NCBI GenBank assembly: GCA_950295325.1
Contig: OX485808.1
Location: 17,628,527-17,692,526 of the forward strand
DNA length: 64,000 bases
From: Polytrichum commune
Lineage: Eukaryota; Streptophyta; Polytrichopsida; Polytrichales; Polytrichaceae
Reading direction: 5' to 3'
In this document: in pieces, positions 35,108 through 47,009 of the stretch
Layout: every line of letters starts with the position of its first letter
How positions within the stretch are numbered: the stretch's first letter is position 1
Made by a program: the position numbers and the translations under genes
The notes under the pieces: generated by a model
Database searches by the model: none
Seen by the model: the letters and a program-made list of their open reading frames with translations, nothing else
What the model was told of the DNA's origin: nothing

Positions 35108-37645
35108 ATTTCTATTCAAAGGCATTGGTCATTTGGAGTGAGATCCCAAGTCCGTAATTGTACTAAGGTACCATAGTACCGATTCCCTTTGGTTCCAATT
35201 GTGCCGGAATGTAATGGAATGTTCGAGTGCGACTTTATGAGGTCTGTCTACTTGTTTGTGGTAGTGGCACATGAAAATGCATGCAAACTTATTTTTAGAA
35301 TGTTGAATTTATGGGTCAATCAAAGAGCATGTGGTCCAATATGTATCAACATCTCGTGTCAACAACGCACATGTTCAATGTAAACAAAAACATGTGATAT
35401 CAAATTCCCTTTGTGGTTGTTTTGAAATTTTGCAGGGATGGATGGTGAGAGGAAATTGTTCCATACAAACATACCTCTCATTCATCTGACAACAACAACA
35501 TAAAATGGTATGTAGCATGGAGAATTATTTTTCTTGGTTAAACTGACACCAAACATAGTTTCAAAGGTCAAAATTGAGACAAAGAGCAGTTAAACTTTGA
35601 ATGGTCATTGCACCCAACTAGCTAAGAGTTTGAATGGGATAATTCTTAGCGTATACTTGTGGAATGGTACCGAGAAGCTCTACAAAATGGAGTGTTATGT
35701 TTTGGTTAAATTGATTTTGGCAAAAAGATATCATCATTTAAAGGAACTAAGGGTGTTTCTTGAAGGTAGGTCTTGGTTGTGAGCACCACCAAGTTACAAG
35801 GTACGTACTTGCTTCAAAGAGATAAAGTCACTTGACGTACACCTAGAGTACATTGCTAGGAAGAGAGATGACACCCACCGTAGGCCAGTACATTGCTACC
35901 CTACATAAGCCCCTCTATTCAAACCCAAATACACGACGCCCCCCGCCCAAAAAAAAACACACACACACACAAGGACCTTACTACCTATTTGCAGGTTTCA
36001 TCCCTCACATACTATTACTAAGCTTTGTGTGAGGAAATTCCACCGATGCACTCAAAAGGGGAGCATTATCCTAGCATTTGAGGAAGAAATCCCAACATGC
36101 CCTCCAAATCTACCTAATATGTTAAGGGATCCTTTTGTGCTCAAAACCACTTGCTACAAACCCTAAACTATATCGTATTTACAGAAAATGTAGAAAGGTT
36201 CAGTGTTGAGTAGTGTGATGCAAAAATACCACAATATACACAAAAAAATATTAAACCTTTGTTGTTCGATACACCTCGGACCGTATACTAAACCTTCAAG
36301 CACAATAACAATATAGAACTACAAAACTAATTGGTCACTCAAAATGATATCCTACTTTAATATGTACCTAGATGCACTAGAATCATCATATGTCACTCTT
36401 TGATTTAGATGCACTCGTGATGAAATGAGGACAAAACGTCATATGCTCACCTTCACATTGTTACCTATATGAGATGTACGTGACATTTGCTTTGAGGTGC
36501 TTAAGAACTCACCTTCTTCAACGCCAAAACTTGCTTCGATTTCCACATAGATTTTGAGTGAGTCTCAAGCAATGATAATTTGTTGAGAGCCGAGCCACGA
36601 AGCATTCCATGGTGCTTACAATACACACTTATGATCAAATCATGGACCTTGGATGCACGGTCCTTAGAGAAAAAGCTAGTTGCCATGGAAGCCCTTATGG
36701 TCACCTCGGATTCAAAGCAAATGTTGTAGACTTGAGTGGTCAAGCTTGTACACCTATAGCAAGACCTAAAGGTTGCATTGACCATCACTATCACGTAGTC
36801 GTTCGCTTTCCTCTTTCTTTTGGACATTAGTGTGGCCGTTGGTTTCAAAAGTGGCTCAAAACAATAGTATAGAAAACTCTTAGTGCTTATCCATTAAAGG
36901 ACGCATGGCTTGAATATATGGCCGTATACGCAATTTTTATACAGGCCTCACCAAGTTCATAGATTGTAGTTTATAAAATTTTGGGTTTGAACCTTGCTTT
37001 ATAGTTTCTTATGCCAAGGAAAAATTAAAGGAAGCTCATGAGTCTTGATATTTATGATTAAAATATAACGTATGTATTTGTATTCAAGAGTACCCATAAC
37101 ATGGATTTGAACTTAACTCCTCAATAATATCAAGATTTTTAACTGATTAAAAGTGTATTTGCATAACAAGTTGATTACGAGTAGGATCATTAGGCTGAAT
37201 ATCGTATTTAGTGTCATAAGGTATTTTATGCCATTGTGGTCACTTTTGTAATGGCACTTCTTATGAATATGCTTACAAATATTGTCATCTCAATTTACAT
37301 TTGGTTCATTCACTTTTGGTATATTTTTCATCCTATCATTTATGTTATGAAGCACTATCACAAATGCTAGAAGTTTAGATGAAAAATCACTTAGCAGGTG
37401 ACGATAATCGCAACATTGTAAACCTATAATGTCCAATTTTTCTTACAAGGAATGATGATTAATGTTAGGTTCACATTTAGTGTTGGTGACACTGCATGGG
37501 CACTTTATAATTAGTGTTGAGCAAGAAAAATAGAATTGGTGACACTAAAATACAATATTCAATGTGCTCACATAGTTAACTAGAACTAGAAGTATGGAGC
37601 TCAAATACATGTTTTTGGTGCATAGAGGAACCTAGACTGGGCTTC
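35108..37645. other. Gene-free stretch
   Basis: No supportable gene. 35430-35525 holds a partial MITE A left end ('GAGAGGAAATTGTTCCATAC' and 'ATACCTCTCATTCATCTG'). There is a (CA)n tract at about 35957-35970. Open frames at 34886-35176 (overlapping the SINE), 35189-35383, 35597-35782 and 36501-36848 (minus) show no domain. Confidence 0.45.
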
Positions 37646-38500
37646 TCAAATGCTCGAAACACAATATTCATTAAAATGAGAGTTTTCCAGTGAATTGAGA
37701 GTACATAAAGCAAACTATTAATCCAAGAATGAAATGAAAACCACTGGAAAGTTGTAGAGTACAAGTAAAAAAGTAACATTTGATTTTCCGCCGTAAATTC
37801 CGCTGAAGTTTCCATTAAAATGAGAGTATGTTAAGGTGGGAAATCGACTCATTTAGGTCGACTCAACCTAAATTGACAACATATTGTCCTCATTTAGGTC
37901 GACCCAACCTAAATTGACTAACATAATTGTCCTCATTTAGGTCGACTCGACCTAAATTGACTAACATAATTGTTCTCATTTAGGTCGACTCAACCTAAAT
38001 TGACAACATAATGTCCTCATTTAGGTAGACTAAACCTTAATTGACAAAATATTGTCCTCATTTAGGTCGACTCAACCTAAATTGACAACATAATTGTCCT
38101 CATTTAGGTCGACTCAACCTAAATTGACTAACATATTGTCCTCATTTAGGTCGACTCAACCTAAATTGACTAACATATTGTCCTCATTTAGGTCGACTCA
38201 ACCTAAATTGACTAACATAATTGTCCTCATTTAGGTCGACTCAACCTAAATTGACAACATAATGTCCTCATTTAGGTCGACTCAACCTAAATTGACAAAA
38301 TATTATCCCCATTTAGGTCGACTCAACCTAAATGAGTCGATTTCCCAACTTAACATACTCTCATTTTAATGGAAACTACACGTCTGAAGTATAATCTAGT
38401 ATTTATCAACCTAGCATGACTTTTAGGTTGATAAATGGCCAATATTATTTTGAGAGGACCCCACTCTCTCAAAATATTGAATATCGTGTTTCGAGGGTTA
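37646..38500. mobile_element. Non-autonomous element: palindromic minisatellite between nested inverted repeats
   Basis: Outer inverted repeats: 'CTCGAAACACAATATTCA' near 37652-37670 against 'TGAATATCGTGTTTCGAG' near 38478-38496. Inner inverted repeats of about 50 bp: 37809-37858 starts 'GTTTCCATTAAAATGAGAGT' and 38326-38375 ends 'ACTCTCATTTTAATGGAAAC'. Between the inner repeats sits the 12-unit, 42-bp array at 37851-38333. There is no open frame of substance. Terminal symmetry plus an internal array suggests a foldback or TIR transposon that has amplified a subterminal palindrome. No clear target duplication found. Confidence 0.7.
37851..38333. repeat. Twelve-unit minisatellite, 42-bp period, each unit a palindrome
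   Basis: Units start at 37851, 37892, 37935, 37978, 38019, 38060, 38102, 38144, 38186, 38229, 38270 and 38311, a spacing of 41-43 bp. Each unit has the stem ATTTAGGT...ACCTAAAT around CGACTCA, then TTGAC(TA)ACATAAT(T)GTCCTC. Copies are nearly identical apart from a few substitutions (unit 5 is the most diverged). No protein is encoded. Confidence 0.95.
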
Positions 38501-38958
38501 TTAGGGGGCGGTAGAGGTTAGCATCGTGGTTCAAAGGGGTCAACAACGTGTTGGGAAGTACACCCTAACCTCCATAATGTCACTCCCTCTCTTATATCCC
38601 GAAATCCTAGGGAATAGATGTGCTCAGTTCAAATCTCAGTCCTTGTTATCACATTTCCCTCACACATATCACATGTTTCGACATTAAAATAATCCACTAA
38701 AGAATTTAAACCACATACTTCACGTTATCATCATGGTCATTATTGCAATGTTGACTTTTGCGTTATTCCATAATGTCACTCGTTACACTAATTATCTAAT
38801 ATCATGCATCCATGTGAACACTACAAACCTCCTCGATATCACGTGCACTTTGGTTGCCACATGCATGCTATTAGGGAGGTTATAGTTGTATTTCCATGCA
38901 CTAGATACAGATGCACGGAAGTAAAAATAGACTATCAATGTTTTGACATTACATGCAA
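38501..38958. other. Spacer, no gene
   Basis: Ordinary AT-rich spacer between the satellite element and the foldback at 38959. Nothing recognised. Confidence 0.4.
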
Positions 38959-39366
38959 TATTTGTTCACCACCTCCCACCCACGGTTGCCATGGGCTAGA
39001 TCACATATTCATTCGGCTGGGCCCCGTCCCTCCCACGCCTCCTTTACTGCCCAGTTTTCCTGCCCAAACTTGCGTGAGAACTCCTACTCGTTGGGAACCA
39101 CTGTGACAATACCCGGTCAAAATTACAAATACTCAAGTTGACATCACTTTCATTATTCTCAAGTTAATTTGATGAAGTTCCTTCACATGCCAAAGGAGCT
39201 CAATGGCTTTAGTGACCGGGTATTGTCACATTGGTTCCCAATGAAGAAGAGTTCCCACACAGGTGCGGACAAGATGATTGAACAATGAAGGAGGCGTGGG
39301 AGGGTTGGGCCCCAGCCAAATGAAGATGTGATCTAGCCCGGAGCCCCATGGTTGTGTGAACATGGA

Positions 39367-39368
<2 letters not shown>
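38959..39368. mobile_element. Foldback element with about 160-bp arms
   Basis: The left arm, 38959-39119, includes 'GGGCTAGATCACAT' and 'TGTGACAATACCCGGTCA'. The right arm, 39213-39368, is its reverse complement with some mismatches, including 'TGACCGGGTATTGTCACA' and 'ATGTGATCTAGCCC'. The loop is about 93 nt. The open frames at 38953-39141 and 39209-39430 (minus) are the same arm sequence read outwards from each side, which explains their shared 'SLGT.VTIPG' ends. A (TA)n(TG)n(G)n tract follows at 39366-39408. Confidence 0.8.
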
Positions 39369-39397
<29 letters not shown>

Positions 39398-39408
39398 GGG
39401 GGGGGGGG

Positions 39409-40735
39409 CTTCCTTGCATTTTCGGCCCACTTTTCAAAGAATCAAGGGTGGTTGGTATAAGGAGGAGAACCTCCCAGAAATCGTACATTGTATGACTTAC
39501 TACATGTCCGGTTTTGTTCAGAGCTTGCTAGGATTGACCCAAAAATTGACGAAGAAGCATTTTGAAATTGTGAAGTTCAAAAGTTTGCATGCTTTTGTCC
39601 CAAGTCGATGAAGTACAACAAGGACCTTACATCCAATAATAGCACTTCCAAAAAACGAAGCACATTTGAAGACGGGAATCCGAGTATCAAGTCATTGGAT
39701 GTACAACTTTTGTGGTCCCAACATATTGTAAGACAAGCTACCCGGTTTCCTTGAAAACAAGTACAATAGAGGCGTCAATTGTGAAAGTCTTTCTTCTCTC
39801 TTCAAGAAAGACTATGATACTCTTCTCACATCTAGTAGCAACAAAATGTTGAGATGAACATGTTAAGTGAACGGTTATAACCACGTAAACCAAGGGCAAT
39901 CATGGAATTGAACGTTTTCATGCACCAACTACACTAAATAGTGTTTTTAGTGTCACCAACATCGAATGTAACCCTAACATGATTTATCATTCCTTGTAAA
40001 AAAAATGGGCATTTTAGATTTAGGATGTTGCGAAGAATGTCACTTACTAAGTGAATTTTCATCCAAATCTCAATCATCCATGACAATCTATTTCATTACG
40101 TAATTGTTAGGATGCAAATTATACCAAATTTTGTTTCGATACTTATCATGGATTCCATTCAAATATCAATCATCCGTGACGATACTTGTAAACTTATTCA
40201 TAGGAAGTGTCACTAGAATAAGTTACCAAAATGACATAATATACCATATGACACCCATATGACACTAAGTATAATAGTTAGTGTAGTCCCTTAATGGATA
40301 CGAATGGTATTTGTGACAAAGGAATGTCTTCCCATTAATTATGCAATCATAACAATGTTGCCCTAGACCAAATGTATCTATATTCATTTTGTTATAAGAG
40401 CCCTAGTGGTGATCACAGTCATGGGAACATTCCTAATATATGAAAAGTACTCGGATGTGATTTGATATTCATCTTGAACTATACTAGTAATAATATATTT
40501 GGGCGATCTTGCCCATTTTGTATAATTTTTTTTTGTAAAAATTAGTCAAGAAAGACAAATATCCCATTTTAGATTTTTGAGGTATGTAATTTTTGAAAAT
40601 TTGCTACAAACGTTTACATCGCCATAAACTTAACACCCCTTCCCCACCCCTTCCCCACCCCCCCCCCCCCCAAAAAAAAGAAAAAAACATTCATGTGTTT
40701 TTGTGTGGGGCTTAGCAATGCATTGCTTAGAGCCG
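39409..40735. other. Gene-free spacer
   Basis: No gene recognised. A C run with a flanking A run occurs at about 40656-40687. Nothing else visible. Confidence 0.4.
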
Positions 40736-40738
40736 GTT

Positions 40739-41280
40739 TACACCGTGGACCATGAAGTCAGACCATGGAAGATGGCCTTTTTCCATGGTCCGATTTTTTA
40801 AAAGAAATCAATTTACAAAGCCTTTGGACCCCTCACTAGGTGTAAACCGAATGTGGACCAAGAGGAATGACCATGCACCCAAAAAATGAATGTGTTGACT
40901 TTTTTAAATATATTTTGCAAAATGGGCAGTTTTGGAAAAATTCAAGTTTGACCATTCTTTTGTCTTCTCTTGTCTTCCTCTTGTCTTCCCAAAAACATTT
41001 CATTAAAATTTTATTATAACAATATTTCTCTGCCATTGGCCCTAGACTTTTTCTACCAGAGCAACTCTTTTGCCTCTCCTACCGCAAAACCCATTGGATC
41101 ATGTTAGTGGAGAATGTAGACCTTAAAATGTGTCTCTTGGGAACCTCAACCTCCATGGTCACTCTTGCATTTTTTTTTTCCTTGGTGTAAACCGAAATGG
41201 TCCCGGGACGAGTTCAATAACCAATCACACATTTTACAGGGCCTTGGGACGACTTCATGGTCCATGGTGTAAACATCCCC
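40739..41280. mobile_element. PIF/Harbinger-type (Tourist-like) MITE, 542 bp, TTA target duplication
   Basis: Ends: left 'GAGCCGGTTTACACCGTGGA', right (reverse complement) 'GGGGATGTTTACACCATGGA'. Both continue with 'CCATGAAGTC', giving about 30 bp of terminal inverted repeat. The 3-bp direct repeat TTA flanks it (40736-40738 and 41281-41283), as expected for PIF/Harbinger. There is no transposase. The minus-strand 66-codon frame at 40836-41036 is not recognisable. 44776-45175 contains related end-like sequence ('TTTGTTTACACTAG', 'TTGCTTTACACCATG'). Confidence 0.8.
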
Positions 41281-41283
41281 TTA

Positions 41284-43308
41284 GTTCATCAACATTGTGA
41301 TGGTAAGTATTACATATATTGTACCACTCTAGGAGGGAAAATTGTCATCAAACATCATCGACTATCAACTAGTAGATGTAAGTTACATACCATCAAACGA
41401 TCATTACAATTAACGGGTCCACATATATTGTGGTTGAATCATGTCATAATAAGGTATGTGATCTTATCGATCAACACCTCTTTTCTAACTTCAAGGGACA
41501 CATTTGAATATGACCAAACTTCAATTTTGGTTGTTAAGAACATTGAAATTATGATACGCCCAATACATGGGCAACCATCACAAGAATATCTTCTGGCCCA
41601 TTATGCACCCAAACCCAAACTACACACTATGTCCTAATAATGTCATAAACACTTGGCCACACTTACTCTCTACATGCTCAAACCCTCACATAAAAGGACT
41701 TTGTATAGCCCACCACAACAAGGCAATACACCAAATAACACACACGCTATAATCAAACAAACACACGAGATCCTACACTCTCATCAACACATGAAACCAA
41801 AACTCTAGACCTCGAGACATCATAGTCCCACAGTGGCTGCTCCAATGCACATGCTCCATCCCCCTGTGTACATGCCCAGCCAAACTTAGGTTGGATATCT
41901 TATGTGACTAGGTGCCTTCATTGATAGCCGACCACCCCCTTAACACCAACCCCACCAAACATCATACAATTTATTGAATTCACCTATTGTCATGACAAAT
42001 TTCCCAACACCGCCCACATTGAAAAGGCCACTAAATACAACCCACTCATACAAGCACTTAGAACAACATGATGGCAAGTTAACCCCCTCATCACTATCAC
42101 AACCGACGTTAAAGGAGCCATCCATGAACGGTCAATTCAAGAATTATAATGACTCAAAATGCCCAAGAACGAAGTCAGAACACTCGTGAAACAAATACAC
42201 TAAATTTCGAGTTCAGAGCTGAAGTTCGTGTATAGTTTAAATCTAGAACATTGTTACTTTTCTCTAGATTACATGGATCTAAGGTATTTGGACTACACCA
42301 TTTTATGGTATTTAGTGTCACATGCATAATAATGTCACTTACTCTATTTTGAGGGTATGCTAGGTGACATTAACAATCAACAACTACATCATTAGTGTCA
42401 CCTCATAACACTTGGCGTTCAAGTGCGTTTACTAATATCTTGGCATGAGTATGTTCAATAGTGTTATGAAATGTATGTCTATGTTACACAATGGTCTACA
42501 AGTTGACTAAAGTGTACACAAATGACACTTGGTATTAATATGCTCAGGAGTATCTTCCTATTGCATACTAAAATGTAAGCACATGACACTTGCCATTAGT
42601 ATGTTTGATAATAACTTCCCCATGCGTACTAAAACACAAAACTATTATCTCAAGTATCCAATGTGCTACGCTTGAATGTCATAATGAAATAATTTTCCAC
42701 TTGAAAAAGTTACTTATGTTGATGAATAGTATCATATTGATAATTAGTAGACCTCCGGGCATCTAGTTTAGGCCCTTCGCAAATAGTGGACGCGACACTA
42801 AATACCATAAATGATGTAGTATGTGGTCACTCTTCTTCTATATTTGAGTGGTAAATAACAAGGTTTGTAATTAAATGATGGACACCAAAAAGAATTTTGT
42901 TATGATGAGATTGGACTATATGCTTCTGATGTGCTCAAAATACAACCACCACTATAAGTATAATATTTAACACAATTAGAAGAGCCTTTGTGAACATTTG
43001 AAGGGATCTAGAATCTTCACTTTGACCTCTAATAAAATGTGCATCTTAACTCCCTTATGTGTATTTGACAATAAATGTGTTAGTTTCATCCAATCCATAT
43101 TCATCCATTGTTGTTACATGGTAAAAAAATCTCAATGTCTCCCTTATCCGTTATTGTTAGGGTTCACATTTGGGTTCTAGGACAAGCTAGAGGCTCTTGG
43201 AGTGCTCATTGGCTCCTTTAGTTTTGCTCTCCATATTGTGGCTATGTTATTGTAATCTTGTCTTTGTTTGTTTGATGCAATCAGTCAATTACATGCTATG
43301 AATGAAAA
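41284..43308. other. Gene-free stretch with strand-skewed tract and a family D repeat
   Basis: 41540-42190 is G-poor on the plus strand, like 24490-26085. The frame at 41257-41637 (126 codons) shows no domain. 42820-43060 is a repeat family D copy ('ATGGACACCAAAAA', 'GAGATTGGACTATATG', 'CTAGAATCTTCACTTTGA'). No supportable gene. Confidence 0.45.
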
Positions 43309-43879
43309 GAATATTCTAGACCTTGGACAACTAACTAACTAATTCAATTACTAGTTAACTAGTTGCCTTTCGTAACTATAGTTGTTCGCGACTCGACTTG
43401 CCAAAAAATGTAGTTAATTACAATTGTTTTGGATTCGGTCTGCCAAAAAATATAATTAACTATAGTTATATGAAGTTAACCAAAGGTGAGCGCAACTTGT
43501 TCATGGAATCATGTTGTAGTGTTGTAGTGTCACAAGTGTGTTATTTGTGTTGGTGGTGTACATGGAGGTTGTCATGGAGCCCAATGCTATGAGTGATCAT
43601 ATAGAGGCGTTTCTTGATGATCCTCAGTGGCCCAAGCATATTGAAGACCCTCAACTGAAGCAAATCGAGAGGCGAACTTCTTCAAATATATAATAATACT
43701 TGGATTTTTTTTAGTTAACTATAGTTGTTCCCTAAAATGTATTAAAAAAGAGAGTTAACGATACTTATTTTGGCAGTTGTCCAAGGTCTTTCTAGTTAAC
43801 TATAGTTGTTCCCTAAAATGTATTAAAAAATATAGTTAACGATACTTATTTTGGCAGTTGTCCAAGGTCTAGAATCTTC
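43309..43879. mobile_element. TIR element, 571 bp, with internal duplication and a short open frame
   Basis: Terminal inverted repeats of 24 bp with one mismatch: 43309-43332 and 43856-43879, core 'TTCTAGACCTTGGACAACT'. Next to the right end, an 81-bp direct repeat occurs twice (43712-43792 and 43793-43872). Between lies a 43-codon frame at 43562-43693 with 'SDHIEAFLDDPQWPKHIEDP', more protein-like than its surroundings. No transposase seen. The superfamily is unknown. Confidence 0.7.
43712..43872. repeat. 81-bp tandem duplication inside the TIR element
   Basis: Both units read 'TAGTTAACTATAGTTGTTCC', 'CTAAAATGTATTAAAAAA', 'GTTAACGATACTTATTTTGG' and 'CAGTTGTCCAAGGTCT', with few differences. 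The second unit contains the right terminal inverted repeat and the first a second copy of most of it. Confidence 0.85.
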
Positions 43880-45286
43880 AATGACTTTTCTCATTGGAAA
43901 GTGAACATGCATTTTACATGTAATGGAGGAATAATGAATTCATGATTTATCTTCTGTATATGTAGTGGAGGCATTTATCACATTAAATTGAAAATCTGGT
44001 GTAATTACATGAGCCCACTTTCTAGTTTGTCATTAATAAGTATACTATTCTTTCTCTCTAAAAACTTCTCGTACATAGGGGGTTTAATTTCATAGTGACC
44101 CATGCACATCATTTAGGTTGCTAATGAGGAGTCCACCCCCTAGGACTACGAGCAACTATCCTCATGTCAATTAAAGGTCATTTGCAAGCGGCACTTACTC
44201 CTCGTGGTTCACATCATTACATTCTTAAGCACGTGCAAAGACATCCTCTTTCTATTCTAGATTCAAGAATAAATTTCCAAGAATCAATGTCCTTGCTTAC
44301 ATGCATGAATGCTAAGCCTATCAAATCACTTGACCTCTTATTTGTCAACACGTGGATACCTCATTGTTACCTATCTTTGCATGTCTCGCTTATCAAGATT
44401 TGACTTAGAAATCTCGTTTAAAAAAATCCCACCTCGTGTATGCTCTCCAAGATGCTTATCTAGGGAGAGGACCCACTACACCACTTAAGAATGCCATGAT
44501 AATCACATGTATTGATGACTAGTGGGAGATTGTTAACTTTCTCCTCTTCTAGTGCACCATTGAAAACCCCTTCCCTTATTGCCAACAAGTATATATACCT
44601 CTTCTAGTGCCCCATTTGGTTGATGGCCAACTATCCCACTCCAACAAATTATACAACTTTTGCTCTTTCAACGTAACTTGACAAAACAAACACACGTTGT
44701 GTTAGAGTTTCCACTCTACAACTTCATTAGAGCTAAGTTACCACCCCAATTTGACAATGTAGCTTTAGGTAGTCTCAGGGTTTGTTTACACTAGCGACTA
44801 GTGACCATGACCTAAAATCCCTCATTGGTTGAGCAACGAGTGGCGGTCCCACTTTGGTTTACAAAAAGTCTTAAAAAATAAAAGCAACAATGAATGAGCA
44901 TATCAAAGAATGGATGAGAGAGTGACATGAAATCCCACGTGCCCAAAAAATGGTAATGTTTGGTGATCATCCAGATTTTGCGGTGAGAGAATACAAAATA
45001 GGTTCTTTGAGTGGAAATTAAGGTGACTATTAGTTGAAACAAAAATTTCAACTAATAATATTTTTAAATATAGTAAAGCTTATCCTCTTTAGCAAAATGT
45101 TATTTTTAGTAGTTTCCCCCATAAAAAACACTATGTCCTGGTCTAAGTTTGCTTTACACCATGTCCCATGACCAAGACTTTAAAAAAGTGATGTGTATTT
45201 CTCTTTGGCCACCAACCATGACCACGAAAAATCGTAAATAAGTTATTCCCTCGGTCCCTAGGTGTTGTGGGAGAGAGAGGGAATTA
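43880..45286. other. Gene-free spacer
   Basis: No gene. Frames at 44164-44403 and 44812-45051 (minus) are unassigned. 44776-45175 carries eroded ends resembling the Harbinger-type MITE at 40739-41280. Confidence 0.45.
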
Positions 45287-45495
45287 TCGTATACAAATGT
45301 ACCTCTCATTCATCCAACATAAAAACCATGAAATACTATGCAACCTGGAGGTTATATTTTTAGAGTTAATTTGATCCCTGAAGTAACTTCAAAGACCCCA
45401 AATTAGTGTAACTCAAGGTCAGTCGAGATGAATCAACTACAAACTTATAGGGGGTTTTATGTTGGATGGATGAGAGGTACATGCTTGTATGTACA
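45287..45495. mobile_element. MITE family A, copy 4
   Basis: The left end has 'TACCTCTCATTCATCCAACA' and the right end its inverse 'TGTTGGATGGATGAGAGGTA'. This is the cleanest copy of the family. It directly abuts a family C half copy beginning about 45545. No coding capacity. Confidence 0.75.
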
Positions 45496-45544
45496 TGAAC
45501 CCCCCCCCTTCCTCCACCCATAAGGTAGATGGGTCTTAAGTGGC

Positions 45545-45885
45545 TTATTTTCTTAATCATACCCCTATATTTGATTAGGACGAGGTTCGGTGAGGATCAA
45601 AGAGCAAACATCATAAAGACACATGTCTAAAAGAGATTGGACTACATCTTCAAATATTAATAACTACTCCACGCTCAATAGTGAACACGCTTAGGAGGAC
45701 TTATGTATCCAATTTAAAAATCAGTAGACACACACTTCCGATAACCATAACTAAACAAGGGAAGGTCCAATTTACATTCTGATTGTTGCAAATGTTCCAT
45801 CATAGATTTGCTAATGCAACACGAGGTTTGTTGTGTAAATCTAATCGGTAGAAATTGGAGAACATGAGGAAGGAACTAAATAACA
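45545..45885 (-). repeat. Repeat family C, half copy (right-arm type)
   Basis: Contains 'GAGGATCAAAGAGCAAACAT', 'AAGAGATTGGACTACATCTT', 'TAACTACTCCACGCTCAATA', 'CACTTCCGATAACCATAACT' and 'AGATTTGCTAATGCAACACG', in the order of the right arm at 21665-21990. It lies just upstream of the carbonic anhydrase leader. Confidence 0.7.
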
Positions 45886-45989
45886 CCCACACACCTTACA
45901 TGATGATGGGTGTTGCAATGGGGGAGGGAGCCCTAATTTCCGCAAGCGGAGGCCATATACACCGTATAATACTAAGAGAATCATACATA

Positions 45990-46001
45990 TACGTAGAGGA
46001 G

Positions 46002-46033
<32 letters not shown>

Positions 46034-47009
46034 GGAGTCTGCACAGTGCGGCGTTTGCTGCTGCCAGGTGCAACAACTTGTACCACTCTCGATTTGTCCT
46101 GGCGATGTCGCCAAAGCCCGCATCACGCTCTGCTACGTCCGCCTGTCGCTGATTTATATCCCCGCACCCCGATCGATCGCCCCTAACACGGCCCTAAACC
46201 CCCATCCAATACGGTCCAAGGATCCCCCCATCTCGCTCTCTCTCTCTCTCTCTGTGCGCCGCACGACGACCCGACTCGACTCGGAGCAGCAGCAGGAGCA
46301 GGAATGTATCGGGCGCTTCCGGTGAACATTTCTTAATCTGAGTGAGTCTTATTCACAGGTGTCCCAAAGGATCGGTACATACAAGGGATTACTGAAGGCT
46401 TTGGAAGGCTTAGTGGTAACGTCGTTGCGGGAGTTGCTGTCGCTGGAGATTTTTGTGGGTCAATAATTTCCGGGGCAGGCAAGAGATTGCGAGTCTCTCT
46501 CCAAATTTTTCCTGCCAGGAGTCGTCGAAGAGGACACGAATCGACTTGAAAGTGTTGTTGCTCAAATAGGTAGTCGCCTGTAGAGGTTTTGTTTGTTTGC
46601 CTTCTCCACCTCCAGCTGAATGCTGGTGATGTTGGGAGATACGTGAAAATCGGGGCTCAGAAATTGAGGGATGTGTAGGTGATGAAGTTTTGATAGCTTG
46701 TGTGCAGCTGAACTATTTCTTTATAAGTCCTCAGGGTTTTTAGTTGCATTCGTTGTTGTCTTTGTACGCAGGAGTCTGTATCTACTATACAATAGTTGTT
46801 GCTGCTGAAGAAACGCTGCTGGCGAGAGAGAGCACTGGAGACGGATGCCTTTAGAATCGAGGAATTAAACTTGTAAATCCCCTCCTGCCATTAAAGTTAG
46901 TATGTGAACCTACGGTGTAAAATTTGAATCTTTTCCTTCGAATAGGAATTGATGATTAAAAGGTAGCCAGGAGTCGAGAGACACTTGTCTGGTGATTTGC
47001 TCTACAAAA
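45990..47009 (+). promoter_or_regulatory. Carbonic anhydrase promoter and 5' leader with two CT microsatellites
   Basis: (CT)n at 46002-46029 and 46236-46252 in a GC-richer stretch, followed by about 750 bp of mixed sequence before the start codon at 47010. CT-rich tracts near transcription starts are common in plant promoters and leaders. I cannot place the transcription start, and a leader intron is possible. Frames at 45855-46325 and on the minus strand here are microsatellite artefacts. Confidence 0.5.

Noticed and set aside
37851-38333. CRISPR array
   Set aside because: Regular 42-bp spacing with palindromic repeats resembles one superficially, but the intervening sequence is itself repeated rather than unique, no cas genes are present and the genome is a plant's.
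46992-47009. Carbonic anhydrase start at 46992
   Set aside because: The frame is open there but the codon is GTG; the first ATG is at 47010.
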